A DNA stretch of 64,000 bases from Lachnospiraceae bacterium. GTDB taxonomy: Bacteria > Bacillota > Clostridia > Lachnospirales > Lachnospiraceae. Below, one piece after another: positions 35,654 through 45,027 of the stretch. Where the stretch lies: positions 35,065 to 99,064 of the forward strand of contig CAJTDL010000021.1 in NCBI GenBank assembly GCA_910575035.1. The letters run 5' to 3'. The notes under the pieces were generated by a model. That model had not been told where the DNA came from and made no database searches. It saw only the letters and a program-made list of their open reading frames with translations. Position 1 is the first letter of the stretch; the number at the start of each line of letters is the position of its first letter. The position numbers and the translations under genes were made by a program.

Positions 35654-35986
35654 TTATACCAAATATATATGTACCGCCACACTACCTTTTCCAAACAACA
35701 AAAATCTTCTTTTTCTAAACATTCTATAAAAAAATCCTATAAATAGCAAGACAAAATACGTCACAAAGCTCCAATATCCCACAAAAATCCCCACAAATTT
35801 CCTGATATGCCGATAAAATAACCTGATATGATATTCCCAACACCATATACACTCTGCGGTTCCAACCACATAAATCATAAGGACTGCCATCCCCCATCGA
35901 ATAGCAACCTTCCGAAAAACTAAAAATACCATCCCCCTACACTTCCCACTTCCAGACTCCAACCTCACCCCACTTCTGAAACACAT
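35654..35986 (-). CDS. Hypothetical membrane protein downstream of the PTS fragment
   Basis: 110 residues with a basic N-terminus and hydrophobic spans near 28-45 and 65-90 (FVGIFVGYWSFVTYFVLLFIG). It starts three bases after the PTS fragment's stop, with a weak GGTAAGGG upstream. It is unusually Arg/Phe-rich and not recognised. It could be real or a chance open frame. Confidence 0.4.
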   Translation of the reverse strand: MCFRSGVRLESGSGKCRGMVFLVFRKVAIRWGMAVLMIYVVGTAECIWCWEYHIRLFYRHIRKFVGIFVGYWSFVTYFVLLFIGFFYRMFRKRRFLLFGKGSVAVHIYLV

Positions 35987-35989
35987 CCC

Positions 35990-36745
35990 TTACCTGCCCC
36001 CCAATACCTTTATCAAATCCTCCATACATTTTACATTTCCTACTTCCCTCCCTTCCACATGCCAGTATTCTTCCGTATTTGACACAATCACTGGTGTTAT
36101 CACTTCATACCCGGCTTCTTTGATTTTTTCCATATCAAATGTAAGCAGCAGCTGCCCCGCCTTTACTTTATCCCCCTGTGAAACATAGACTTTATAATAT
36201 TTGCCTTCCAGTTCAACTGTATTAACCCCAACATGGATCAGCAATTCCACCCCACTTTCTCTCTTCAGCCTTATCGCATGCTTCGTATCAAACAAAGCCG
36301 TAACTTCTGCCTGGCATGGAGCCACTACCTCTCCTTCTTCCGGGATCACTGCCATCCCTTTTCCCAGCGCCTCGGCCGCAAAAATAGCATCTGGAACCTC
36401 TTTCATTGAAACAGCCCTGCCCGCCAAAGGACTTCTGAGCCAAAATTCTCTCCCTGCCGTATTTTCTTTTCCCACACTTTCTTTTTCTTCGCTTCTTCCC
36501 CCATGCCCCTCTTCCCAGCCTCTTTCGAAAACCGCTGCATTACAATCTGCCGAACAATCTCCACTATCCTGCTCCAACACCTCTTTTGGAATGCTAAACA
36601 TACAAGTAAGCACAAAACAAACAGCACACGCCAGCACAGAGACAACGAAATACCACAAAAGCTGCCGCCACTCATAAATATACATAAGGTAAGAAGGCAG
36701 CACCGCCAGCCCATAGGAATTAGAGGGTATATTTAAAATGGACAA
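35990..36745 (-). pseudogene. PTS glucose/sucrose-family EIIC-EIIA fragment, 5'-truncated
   Basis: Retains the end of an EIIC domain (NSYGLAVLPSYLMYIYEWRQ, residues 8-60), a linker and a full EIIA-Glc domain (about 100-250). The EIIA has SPLAGRAVSMKEVPDAIFAAEALGKG and the phospho-His in ELLIHVGVNTV. All of EIIB and most of EIIC are gone. Upstream, an in-frame stop and repeat copy C begin within ~20-40 bp, so the repeat insertion or an associated deletion destroyed the gene. A free EIIA could in principle still be made from the TTG/ATG starts. Confidence 0.8.
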
Positions 36746-36759
36746 TGCCGCAGACTATA

Positions 36760-37232
36760 TCTGCAGGTATTCCCCATGCCCCGGCTGCAAAAGAAAGGCC
36801 TGTCAACGTAGCCGCCCTGCTATACAAAGGACTGTAAGCGCAAGCCTTTTCCAAGCTTACGGGCATCGAAAACGTAGCCAGGGAGGAGCCAGGGCAAAAG
36901 GAGCTGCCCTTGTGACTTGTTAGGGATTTAGAGTTTCTTAGCAGTTCCCCAAATACCAGGGATTTGCGGACAGGGACGTCTGCAAAAGCCCTGGCTGCGC
37001 CATGGACGGCGCGTCCATGGCAGTTCCGCCCGCATGGTACAGCTTTCACAGGAACTGCTTAGAAACGCTTAATCCCTGAACGCCGGAACAAGGGAAGCCC
37101 CTTACGCTCCGATTCCTCCCTGACAGCCCCCAATCCATCCCCCAGTAGCTTACCATCTGACGGCCTCTAATCTACCCCCTCGTTGCCTGTTGATAAATCC
37201 CTTAAGTTACTGACATTCGCCCTGAATCGTAA
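36760..37232. mobile_element. MITE-like repeat, copy C
   Basis: Block 36880-36960 pairs with 37030-37120 as a long imperfect inverted repeat, with inner hairpins near 36956-36994 and 37001-37022 (GCCATGGAC/GTCCATGGC). Block 36900-36995 matches copy B. Block 37100-37225 matches the right part of copy A, including CTTAAGTTACTGACATT. The right terminal repeat is degenerate (CCTGAATCGTAAT) and no left terminus was found. Confidence 0.65.
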
Positions 37233-37233
37233 T

Positions 37234-37266
37234 GCAGCCCAGACTCTTTACCATAGTCTGGGCTGC
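37234..37266. terminator. Strong hairpin downstream of cfa
   Basis: Perfect 12-bp stem GCAGCCCAGACT/AGTCTGGGCTGC with a 9-base loop, 25 bp past the cfa stop. The tail on the minus strand is not T-rich, so termination may be weak. Confidence 0.5.
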
Positions 37267-37290
37267 CTCTATTATAATAAATTTTTTTTT

Positions 37291-38454
37291 CTAATACCAT
37301 CTGATAACAGGCAAATCATTATTGACCCCCTTGGTGGCCAGGATCTGGTGCAAGTCGATGATTCCATTATGGAAAGTGGCCGCACAGGAGGATAAGTACA
37401 TCTCCCACATCCTTGCAAACCGCTGGTCAAACATCTCCTGAACCTCCTGAATATGCTCCTGATAGTTCTTCCGCCAGCAAAGCAGCGTCTTGTTATAATG
37501 CAGCCGCAGGTTCTCCACATCCAGGATATGGAAATTGTCCTCCGCCATGCAATGTACCATTTCCCGCAGGCTTGGAACCACACCGCCTGGGAAAATATAT
37601 TTCTTGATCCATGCATCTCCTGGATACTCCTTCAATGCGCTGATAAAATGCAGCAGGTACACGCCTCCCTCCTTCAGCGCCTTGTCAACGCAATCCTGGA
37701 AAAGCTGGTAGTTTTTCCTCCCTACATGCTCTACCATGCCCACGCTGACCACCCGGTCAAACTGCATCCCAAGCTTTGGAATATCCCGGTAATCCATCAG
37801 CCTCACTGTCAGATATTCCCCTAAGCCTTCTGCCTCGATCCTGCGCTGGAACTCTGCATACTGCTCCTGGCTTAACGTAATGCCTGTTCCATGAACCTTA
37901 TACCGCTTTGCCGCTTCAAGCAGCAAATATCCCCATCCGCAGCCTATATCCAGTAATTCCATGCCTTCCTTCAGATGCAGCTTCTTTAAGATATAATCCA
38001 CCTTATTTACCTGCGCCTGATACAAGGTGTCATCTTCCTTTTTAAAGTAGCCGCAGGAGTAACTCATGGTTTCATCCAGCCATAGCTTATAAAAATCATT
38101 TCCAATATCATAATGGCTGGAAACCTCTTTTTTCTGGTTCTTCTTGGAAACCGATGTGTGGATCAGCTTCTTCAATGCTGTCTCATCCGTTGAAAACTTC
38201 CCCATCTGCCCGAGGAAATGGTCAAGGGCATGGTATAAATCCCCTTCAATCTCCAGATCCCCATCCATATAAGCTTCCCCCAGCGCAAGGGATGTGCTGG
38301 TCACCATGTCCGTCAGGGGGATCGTTTTATGGAATTTCACCATAAAAACAGGCTCTCCCTTTCCAATTTGGCATTCCTTTCCATTCACCTTCACAAGAAA
38401 TGGGGAACCATCAAACTTTTTTAAAAAAGACACAAGCATTTCTTCCTGTAACAT
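37291..38454 (-). CDS. cfa: Cyclopropane-fatty-acyl-phospholipid synthase
   Basis: 387 residues. It transfers a methylene from SAM onto cis double bonds of membrane phospholipid acyl chains. Hallmarks are VSSHYDIGNDFYKLWLDETMSYSCGYF, the SAM site ELLDIGCGWGYLLLEAAKRY, VSVGMVEHVGRKNY and the C-terminal LRLHYNKTLLCWRKNY. The start at 38454 (MLQEEMLVSF) follows AGGAGG. It stands alone between the repeat and the ABC exporter genes. Confidence 0.94.
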   Translation of the reverse strand: MLQEEMLVSFLKKFDGSPFLVKVNGKECQIGKGEPVFMVKFHKTIPLTDMVTSTSLALGEAYMDGDLEIEGDLYHALDHFLGQMGKFSTDETALKKLIHTSVSKKNQKKEVSSHYDIGNDFYKLWLDETMSYSCGYFKKEDDTLYQAQVNKVDYILKKLHLKEGMELLDIGCGWGYLLLEAAKRYKVHGTGITLSQEQYAEFQRRIEAEGLGEYLTVRLMDYRDIPKLGMQFDRVVSVGMVEHVGRKNYQLFQDCVDKALKEGGVYLLHFISALKEYPGDAWIKKYIFPGGVVPSLREMVHCMAEDNFHILDVENLRLHYNKTLLCWRKNYQEHIQEVQEMFDQRFARMWEMYLSSCAATFHNGIIDLHQILATKGVNNDLPVIRWY

Positions 38455-38549
38455 AATATTCGCCTCCTGCCATCTATTATATTTCTTGCTGATTTTTATT
38501 TCAAAGGGCATTTTCTACAATTTTCCTGTCGGCACATTTGTATATAATG

Positions 38550-40358
38550 CTATTCTTCCCCCATAAACTGGGTCATATACAATTCATAGTACTTCCCTTT
38601 CTGGGAAAGCAGCGTATTATGGTTCCCGCTTTCCAGGATCCTTCCCTGATCCATCACCACGATCAGATCCGCATCCCGGATGGTGGACAAACGGTGGGCG
38701 ATCACAATGCTGGTGCGCCCCTGCATCACAAGGCGCATGGCGTCCTGTATATCCTTTTCAGTACGGGTGTCCACATTTGAGGTAGCCTCATCTAAGATTA
38801 AAATAGGGGGATCCGCCACAAAGGCACGGGCAATCGCTAAAAGCTGCTTCTGTCCCTGGCTGGCTCTCCCGCCAGATTCCCCCAATACCGTATCATATCC
38901 CTGGGGCATGAGCTGAATCATCTTCTCACATCGGCTCATCTTCACTGCTGCCTGGATTTTTTCCGGGCTGGCCTGGATATTTCCATATTTCAGGTTGTTC
39001 CAAACTGTATCTGTAAATAAGACCGTATCCTGCAGGACAATGGCAATGTCCTTGCGCAGCCTATCCCTTGCGATATCTTTTATATTCTGCCGGTTAATTA
39101 AAATCTCCCCGCCATCCATCTCATAAAACCGCATTAGCAGGTTCACCACCGTGGTCTTCCCGCTTCCTGTCTCTCCCACAAGGGCTACTTTTTTCCCAGA
39201 AGGAACCGTTAAGGTGAACCCCTGCAGAACTGGGCATCCCGGCTTATAGGAAAAGCAAACATTTTTAAATTGGATCTCTGCACCCTCTATATCCTTCAGG
39301 CTCTCGCCTTCCTGTCCTTCCTTGCCCTCATCCAACACCAGAAAGACACGCTCTGCACTGGCAATCGCCGTCTGCATCTGGCCATAGATCTGCACAATCT
39401 CATTGATCGGGCGGCTAAACTGTTTGGCATAGACAATAAATGCTGAGATCACGCCCACAGAAATCAGCCCGTGGACAGAGAAATATCCGCCAAAAACAGC
39501 AATCACCACAAAGCCGATATTGCCAATGCAATTCATGACCGGCCCCATTACGCCGCTGTAAATATCGGTTCGGATCCCTGCCTTGGCCAAAGAGTCCGAG
39601 GTCTGGCAAAATTCCTCTATGGTAACATCCTGATGGCCGTAGGCCACCACTGTACGATATCCAGATACCATTTCCTCCACTGTGCCATTTAGCTGCCCCA
39701 GCAGCATCTGCCTCCTGCGGGAAAAACGCCGCACCCTTTTGGAAAGAGCCTTTGTCACAAATGCCGTCATGGCCACTGTTGCAAAACTAAGCAGCGCCAG
39801 CTGCCAGCAATACCACAGCATCACAGACACTGTCCCCGCCAAGGTCAGCAAGCCAGAGCACAGGGAGGGCAGCGACTGTGACACTGTCGTAGAGATATTT
39901 TCAATATCATTTGCCATACGGCTCATCACATCCCCATGGGAATGGGTATCTAAATACCGCACCAGCAGATCCATCAGCTGGCCAAAAAGCTCTTCCCGCA
40001 TCTGTTTCACAATACGCTGGCTCAGCCTTGCGCTGATCAGCCCCTGCAAAAACTGCCCGCCGCTGTAAATCAGGTACGCAGCCGTCATTCTGGTAAGGGT
40101 GCTTCCAAGGCTCCCTGCCCTGCTCTTTGCTATGATGTCAATGGCTTTGCTTTGCATGCCTGGGGCATATATGCCGCAGAGGGTTCCCATAGCCACAACG
40201 GCCAGCATAAGGAATACCATGCGTTTCTCTTTTACAAAATAAATGGCGATACGCCGCAGAGCTGCCCCTGGGTTTTCTGCATACTGCACTTGGTCAAACC
40301 GCTGGCTGCGGTTCATCATGCCTGGAATATTGCGTTCCGCAAGCTTTTGCTCAGGCAT
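38550..40358 (-). CDS. ABC exporter half-transporter (permease-ATPase fusion)
   Basis: 602 residues: six-helix exporter domain (about 35-330) and ATPase domain (360-600) with Walker A GETGSGKTT, signature GRASQGQKQLL, Walker B PPILILDEATSNVDTRTE and the H-loop IVIAHRLSTIRDA. It is the second subunit of a heterodimeric multidrug-type exporter. Its ATG overlaps the tail of the upstream partner, which has lost its frame. Without a working partner it may be inactive unless it homodimerises. Confidence 0.92.
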   Translation of the reverse strand: MPEQKLAERNIPGMMNRSQRFDQVQYAENPGAALRRIAIYFVKEKRMVFLMLAVVAMGTLCGIYAPGMQSKAIDIIAKSRAGSLGSTLTRMTAAYLIYSGGQFLQGLISARLSQRIVKQMREELFGQLMDLLVRYLDTHSHGDVMSRMANDIENISTTVSQSLPSLCSGLLTLAGTVSVMLWYCWQLALLSFATVAMTAFVTKALSKRVRRFSRRRQMLLGQLNGTVEEMVSGYRTVVAYGHQDVTIEEFCQTSDSLAKAGIRTDIYSGVMGPVMNCIGNIGFVVIAVFGGYFSVHGLISVGVISAFIVYAKQFSRPINEIVQIYGQMQTAIASAERVFLVLDEGKEGQEGESLKDIEGAEIQFKNVCFSYKPGCPVLQGFTLTVPSGKKVALVGETGSGKTTVVNLLMRFYEMDGGEILINRQNIKDIARDRLRKDIAIVLQDTVLFTDTVWNNLKYGNIQASPEKIQAAVKMSRCEKMIQLMPQGYDTVLGESGGRASQGQKQLLAIARAFVADPPILILDEATSNVDTRTEKDIQDAMRLVMQGRTSIVIAHRLSTIRDADLIVVMDQGRILESGNHNTLLSQKGKYYELYMTQFMGEE

Positions 40359-40484
40359 ATGCCACCTCCTCTCCCATTTGAGAATGGCAGATATCCTGGT
40401 AGATCCTGCTGGTTTTATCAGGCATACGCCACCTCCTCTCCCATTTGAGAATGGCAGATATCCTGGTAGATCCTGCTGGTTTTA
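40351..40484. repeat. 67-bp tandem duplication at the ABC gene junction
   Basis: Units 40351-40417 and 40418-40484 are identical except one base (T/C). The duplicated segment encodes the 3' end of the upstream ABC gene and the start region of the downstream one. The period is 1 modulo 3, so passing through it shifts the frame. Confidence 0.85.
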
Positions 40485-42155
40485 AAAAGCTCCTCATGGG
40501 TGCCTGCAGCAGAATCCTCCCCTGGTCCATCACAATGATCCGGTCTGCCCTGCGCACCGATGCAATGCGCTGTGCCACAATGATTTTCGTGCACTGGGGG
40601 CAGAATTCCTGCAAAGCCTCATACAGATTTGCCTCCGTCTTCAAATCCAGAGCACTGGCGGCATCGTCAAAGATCAAAATCTCCGCCTGCCTTAAAACAG
40701 CCCTTGCAATGGAAATCCTCTGTTTCTGCCCGCCAGAGAGGCTCATGCCCCGCTCTGCCACCAGTGTGTCATATCCATCTGTTCCAGCAGATATAAACCC
40801 ATCTGCCTGGGCTGCAGCAGCCGCTGCCCTGATTTCTGCTTCCGCCGCCCCTTCTTTTCCCCATGCGATGTTTTCCTGGATTGTAACGTTAAACAGTTCG
40901 CTTTTTTGCAATGCAACCGCAACCTTTTCCCGCAGAGCCTTCTGCTTGTATTCCCTTACGTCTACCCCATCCACCAGGACGGAACCGGACGCCACATCGT
41001 AAAAACGGGGAATCAGATTGACCAGGGACGTTTTCCCACAACCGGTAGCGCCCATAATGGCAACGGTTTCCCCTGAGTTTACCTTCAAGCTGATATGCTC
41101 CAAAACTGCCTGCCCAGAACCTGGGTATGCAAAAGAAACATCCCTGAACTCAATCATCCCATGGATTTTTGTATCCTGTGCAAAGCTTCCATCCTTTAAC
41201 TCTGGCTCCGTGCACAGTACCTCTTTCACGCGCTTCCAGGAAGCAAAGCCCCTGGAGATATTCTGAAACAGCATGACCAGCATCAAAACCCCATTGAGCA
41301 GCTGCGTGGTATATGTGATCGCCGCCATGACAGCGCCAGGCGTCGCTGCAGCGCTTCCTGCCCCCAAGAGCCGACGGCCAAAATCAGCGTCACCACCAGG
41401 TACATCAGCCCATTGACCGTTGGGTTCATAAAGGCAAAAATAACCAATACTCTTAACTGGGTTTTTACCAGCCCCTCATTGGCCTTCCCGAAACGCAGCT
41501 TCTCATAAGATTCCCGCACATATGCCTTAATCACGCGGATACCGGAAATATCTTCCTGCAAAATAGCATTGACCGCATCCAACTGTGCCTGCAGCTTACC
41601 AAACAGCGGATTGGCCTTGGACAGGCAGAACGCCAGGCACCCAACGATAAACGGAAATGCGCACAGCACAATCAGGCCGAAGGTTCCATTTAGCCGAAAC
41701 ATACAGTACATGCTCCCAAAGGTCAGAAGGGCTGTGCGGATCATCCCCCGCACAAACTGGGACACAAATGCCTGCACCTGGGTGATGTCATTTGTAACCC
41801 TCGTCACTAGGGAACCCGTGCCAAACCGGTCAAGCTGCGGAAAAGAAAACGCCATAATATTCCGGAAACAATCCTTGCGCATTTCATTTCCAATATTCTG
41901 CCCCGACATATGCACAAATGCATTATTCATAGATCCGCAAAAGCCGCCAAAGAGGACAAGCAGGATCATCCTGGCACCCAAATGCCAAACCAGCCCAAGA
42001 TCCCCTGTGCCGCCATGTCCCAACCCCAGCACCCCCTGATCCACAATTTGGCGCATAAGCCCTGGCTGAACCAAATCCATCAGAACCTCCCCCACCATAA
42101 ACATCGCCGCAAGAATGGCATAAAGCAAATACCTTCTGACATACCTCCACATCAT
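40351..42155 (-). pseudogene. Partner ABC exporter half-transporter with two frame disruptions
   Basis: First frame (42155-~41390): exporter membrane domain from MMWRYVRRYLLYAILAAMF to GLMYLVVTLILAVGS. Second frame (~41390-40351): remaining helices and ATPase with Walker A GATGCGKTS, signature LSGGQKQRIS and Walker B ILIFDDAASALD (an unusual Asp-Asp where most have Asp-Glu). The join needs a one-base insertion near the TTTT at ~41386. A second one-base slip occurs at ~40500-40515, after which the 67-bp duplication restores the native C-terminus KTSRIYQDICHSQMGEEVAYA. Confidence 0.8.
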
Positions 42156-42172
42156 CGCCTCCCTCCCATCTT

Positions 42173-43692
42173 CTACCTTTCTGCCATGTTAATGTTTTGC
42201 CGGGCTGGCCTTCTGCCCCCTGCCATTTCTTCCCCAGCCTGGCAATCCGTCCTACACACATTCCTCCCCCCAGCGCACTGCCGCCCAATGGCAAATGCCT
42301 CCTTATCTTCCATTGGTTTTAATATTCTTCTGTCTGCCCGCCACAGGAACCAAGCAGCCGCCACAAAGGCCACAAGCTCTGCAATCGGGAATGACCACCA
42401 GATCATAAAAGACGCATTCTCAAGCCTTGCAAACAGCCACGCCAGCGGCAGCACCACAACCAACAGCCGGAGCAGGGAAACCACCAGGGAATCCAAGCCG
42501 CAGCCCAGCGCCTGGAACACGCCCTGCATTGCGATATTGCCCCCTGCAAACAAAAAGCCTATGGCAATGATCTTTGTGGCCATAACACACAAGCCCTCTG
42601 TCTCCTGGGACATGGCAAAGAGCCCCACCAGCGGATCTGCAAACAACTCCAATCCAACCGTCCCAATCAGCATAATCACCTCCACATACAGGATCCCATA
42701 GAAAATCCCCTGCTTCACACGTTTCTTCCCCCCATTCCATAATTAAAGGATACCATGGGCGTGATGGCGTCCCGCAGGCCAAAGCCAGCGAAGAAAATGA
42801 ATTGCTGGATTTTATAGAAAATACCATATGCGGTTACCGCTTCCTGTGACACAGCGCCAAAAATCAGGTTTACGCCATAGGTCATAAAGGACATCAGCGC
42901 CTGCATAATAATTGCCGGGAGGCCGATTGCATAGATTTCCTTTATGATATCCTTTTCCAGCTTCAGGTATTTCCTTCCGGATTTTACCTCGGTATTTTTC
43001 TTATAGTGGAAGTACATAGCAATCGCCATGGACGCCACCTGCCCCAGCACTGTGGCATATGCTGCCCCTCGAATCCCCATTTCCGGCAGCCCAAAATAGC
43101 CGAAGATCATAATTGGGTCCAGCACAATATTCACAAGGGCGCCTGATATCTGGGCAATGGTAGAATATATGGTCTTTCCCGCACCCTGCAGCAGCTTTTC
43201 GTAAATGGAAAACATCACAATGCCAAAGGAGGCAATGGAGCAGATCGAAAGATAAGAGCTGCCCATATCCAGGATAACGCTGTCTTTGGTCTGGCTCCCA
43301 ATATAAGCGTTTACGCCAAACAGGCCAAAGAGCAGGAAAGCCGCATAGATGATGAGCGCCAGGGATATGCCGTTTCCTGCCGCTTTAGCAGCCTTCTCCC
43401 CATCCTGCTGTCCCAGGCTCTTGGCAAGGAGCGCATTTACGCCTACGCCTGTGCCAATGCCAAAGGCTACGATCAACATTTGGATCGGAAACGCCAGCGT
43501 CAAGGCATTTACGGCGTATTCGCCTGCATTTGCAAGGCCGCTGGAATCCGTGATCCTGGCCACGAACATGCTGTCCACAATATTATAACAAGCCTGCAGT
43601 ACCATAGACAGGATGATGGGGATGCCCATGCTTAACATGACTGCCGGAACAGAGCCAGAGCCCATTTTGTTTGTTGTTGCTTCTTTATTCAT
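42173..43692 (-). pseudogene. MATE-family efflux transporter, frameshifted in a G6 run
   Basis: The first frame gives residues 1-325 (MATE signature regions [48 protein letters not shown]) and ends FNYGMGG. The second frame continues KQGIFYGILYVEVIML... for ~180 residues. Dropping one G from the C6/G6 tract at 42728-42733 rejoins them as a full-length transporter. The tail after the last helix is basic and low in homology. Could be true decay, phase variation or a homopolymer error. Confidence 0.8.
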
Positions 43693-43910
43693 TCTTCCTC
43701 CATTTCTTTTGAAGCTCCTGTTGTATGCTTGCCCCTGCGTCTGGCAACATCTGGCGTCTTACGACAAAAAGATGGGATGCGCTTTAACAGGGCTGAGTGC
43801 AGTGAAAGGAGCTCAGGAGACTTTTTGGAAAGCTGCCATAACCTTATTTTTAGCCGGGCATTGCCCTGGCAAAACCGCTGTTACTGATTTTCTTTGAATA
43901 CAGGGCAACG

Positions 43911-43947
43911 AAAAAAGCGCAAACCCATGATCTGGATTTACGCTTTT
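43911..43947 (-). terminator. Imperfect hairpin with T6 tail
   Basis: Stem AAAAGCGTAAATCC/GGGTTTGCGCTTTT followed by TTTTTT on the minus strand. It lies just after the small ORF 43950-44177. The interval 43693-43910 has no gene. Confidence 0.55.
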
Positions 43948-43949
43948 GG

Positions 43950-44177
43950 CTACTCGACTTTATTATTATATATAAACTTTTCTATTTTGTCAAAGAGGAA
44001 ATTGAATATACAGGCAAAATTATACGGACAAACTGTGCTACTAGAATCATGTATCCCATATAAATACACTTGACTTCCTGATGCTGCCCCAATCTCTATT
44101 GTACCTAAAATTATCATTACCAAAATAATGTCACGGCAACCAATCTTCTTCCTTTCATAAATACCAATTCTTTTCAT
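43950..44177 (-). CDS. Hypothetical 75-residue protein
   Basis: MKRIGIYERKKIGCRDIILVMIILGTIEIG..., with one hydrophobic stretch (16-32) and an AT-rich body. The ribosome site is poor. The terminator directly after the stop is the only support. No family recognised. Confidence 0.3.
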   Translation of the reverse strand: MKRIGIYERKKIGCRDIILVMIILGTIEIGAASGSQVYLYGIHDSSSTVCPYNFACIFNFLFDKIEKFIYNNKVE

Positions 44178-44258
44178 ATGCCTATTGAATATTACAACCT
44201 ACAAGCTACTCTTTATACGGCTATATATTTCCCGCATTTCTACCGCATCCTAATTTAT

Positions 44259-44398
44259 AGGAAACGGACAAAACGTTTGCGTTTTGATTCGTTTCCTGCG
44301 CCGGATGCACGCCGCAAGCGGCATATTTCCTATGTGCATCCGTGCGCATCCTCGCGGAGCGGTTATAGTAAACGCATTCATTTCATGCGTTTACTATA
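44259..44398. repeat. Three consecutive hairpins in an intergenic region
   Basis: Inverted pairs AGGAAACG/CGTTTCCT (44259-44297), GGATGCAC/GTGCATCC (44303-44341) and TATAGTAAACGCAT/ATGCGTTTACTATA (44364-44398) follow each other with 5-22 bp gaps. This suggests a structured RNA or a decayed palindromic element. The rest of 44178-44639 is AT-rich and without a credible gene. Confidence 0.4.
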
Positions 44399-44639
44399 CA
44401 TCTAAAATTCTTCCTCTCTCATAACCTCCTCTCCAAAATTTCTTTTTTCTTTATGTCATCCTCATATTATGTCCCTGTTTATCCTCTATCTATTTTCATA
44501 TGTCCGTTCTAAGCATCACAGATCATATTATGAGTTTTGTCAATATGATATTATAATTTAAAAAATAATTTTCACAAATATCTGATGAAAATCAAAGTAA
44601 AAACAGCAAAATATTACAACAATATTTTGTCGGGCTTTA

Positions 44640-44830
44640 GAAATGTCCAAAAGTTGTAAATGTCCGCAAAAGCCATGGCCACGCCACGGACGGCGTGTCC
44701 ATGGCGGTTCCGTCCGCATGGCACATCCTCCCTGGAACTGCTTAGAAACTCTTAATCCTGGAGTACCAGAACAAGGACAGCCCCTTAGCCCCAGCCTTTT
44801 CCTGACGGACGCTCAGCCGCCCTCATCTCC
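44640..44830. mobile_element. MITE-like repeat, partial copy D
   Basis: 44655-44800 matches copy C from about 36978 to 37110: TCCGCAAAAGCC, GGACGGCGTGTCCATGGC, GGAACTGCTTAGAAAC and a CAGCCCCTTA block occur in the same order. Neither terminal repeat is present, so it is a fragment. Confidence 0.6.
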
Positions 44831-44869
44831 ACTCTGCCACCCCGGTGGACACTTCCTCCCCAAACACCC

Positions 44870-44898
44870 TTGACAAATCTGCGCCACTGTGGAATAAT
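44870..44898 (+). promoter_or_regulatory. Promoter of the 45028 MATE gene or its leader
   Basis: TTGACA-N17-AATAAT on the plus strand. The predicted start (~44905) gives a ~120-nt leader containing a full intrinsic terminator before the MATE ATG. Confidence 0.6.
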
Positions 44899-44950
44899 AT
44901 CCCCATAAAACCCTTAGGGGAGTGGATTTTTCAAGAGCAATCTTTTTTCG

Positions 44951-44987
44951 CCACACAATTACGTTACGTAGTTGTGTGGTTTTTTTA
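44951..44987 (+). terminator. Intrinsic terminator inside the MATE leader
   Basis: CCACACAA...TTGTGTGG stem with a T7 tail, 41 bp upstream of the MATE ATG and ~50 bp downstream of the predicted transcription start. The position suggests attenuation or a riboswitch-type leader. Confidence 0.7.
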
Positions 44988-45027
44988 TTTTCCATTCTAT
45001 AAAAATTTTAAGAAAAGGAGCAAAAAA

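Noticed and set aside
41910..42701. 263-residue plus-strand open frame across the ABC/MATE boundary
   Set aside because: Antisense to two recognisable transporter genes; composition reflects the reverse complement of hydrophobic codons.
44178..44405. 75-residue plus-strand frame
   Set aside because: Lies across three hairpins, has no ribosome site and no family resemblance.
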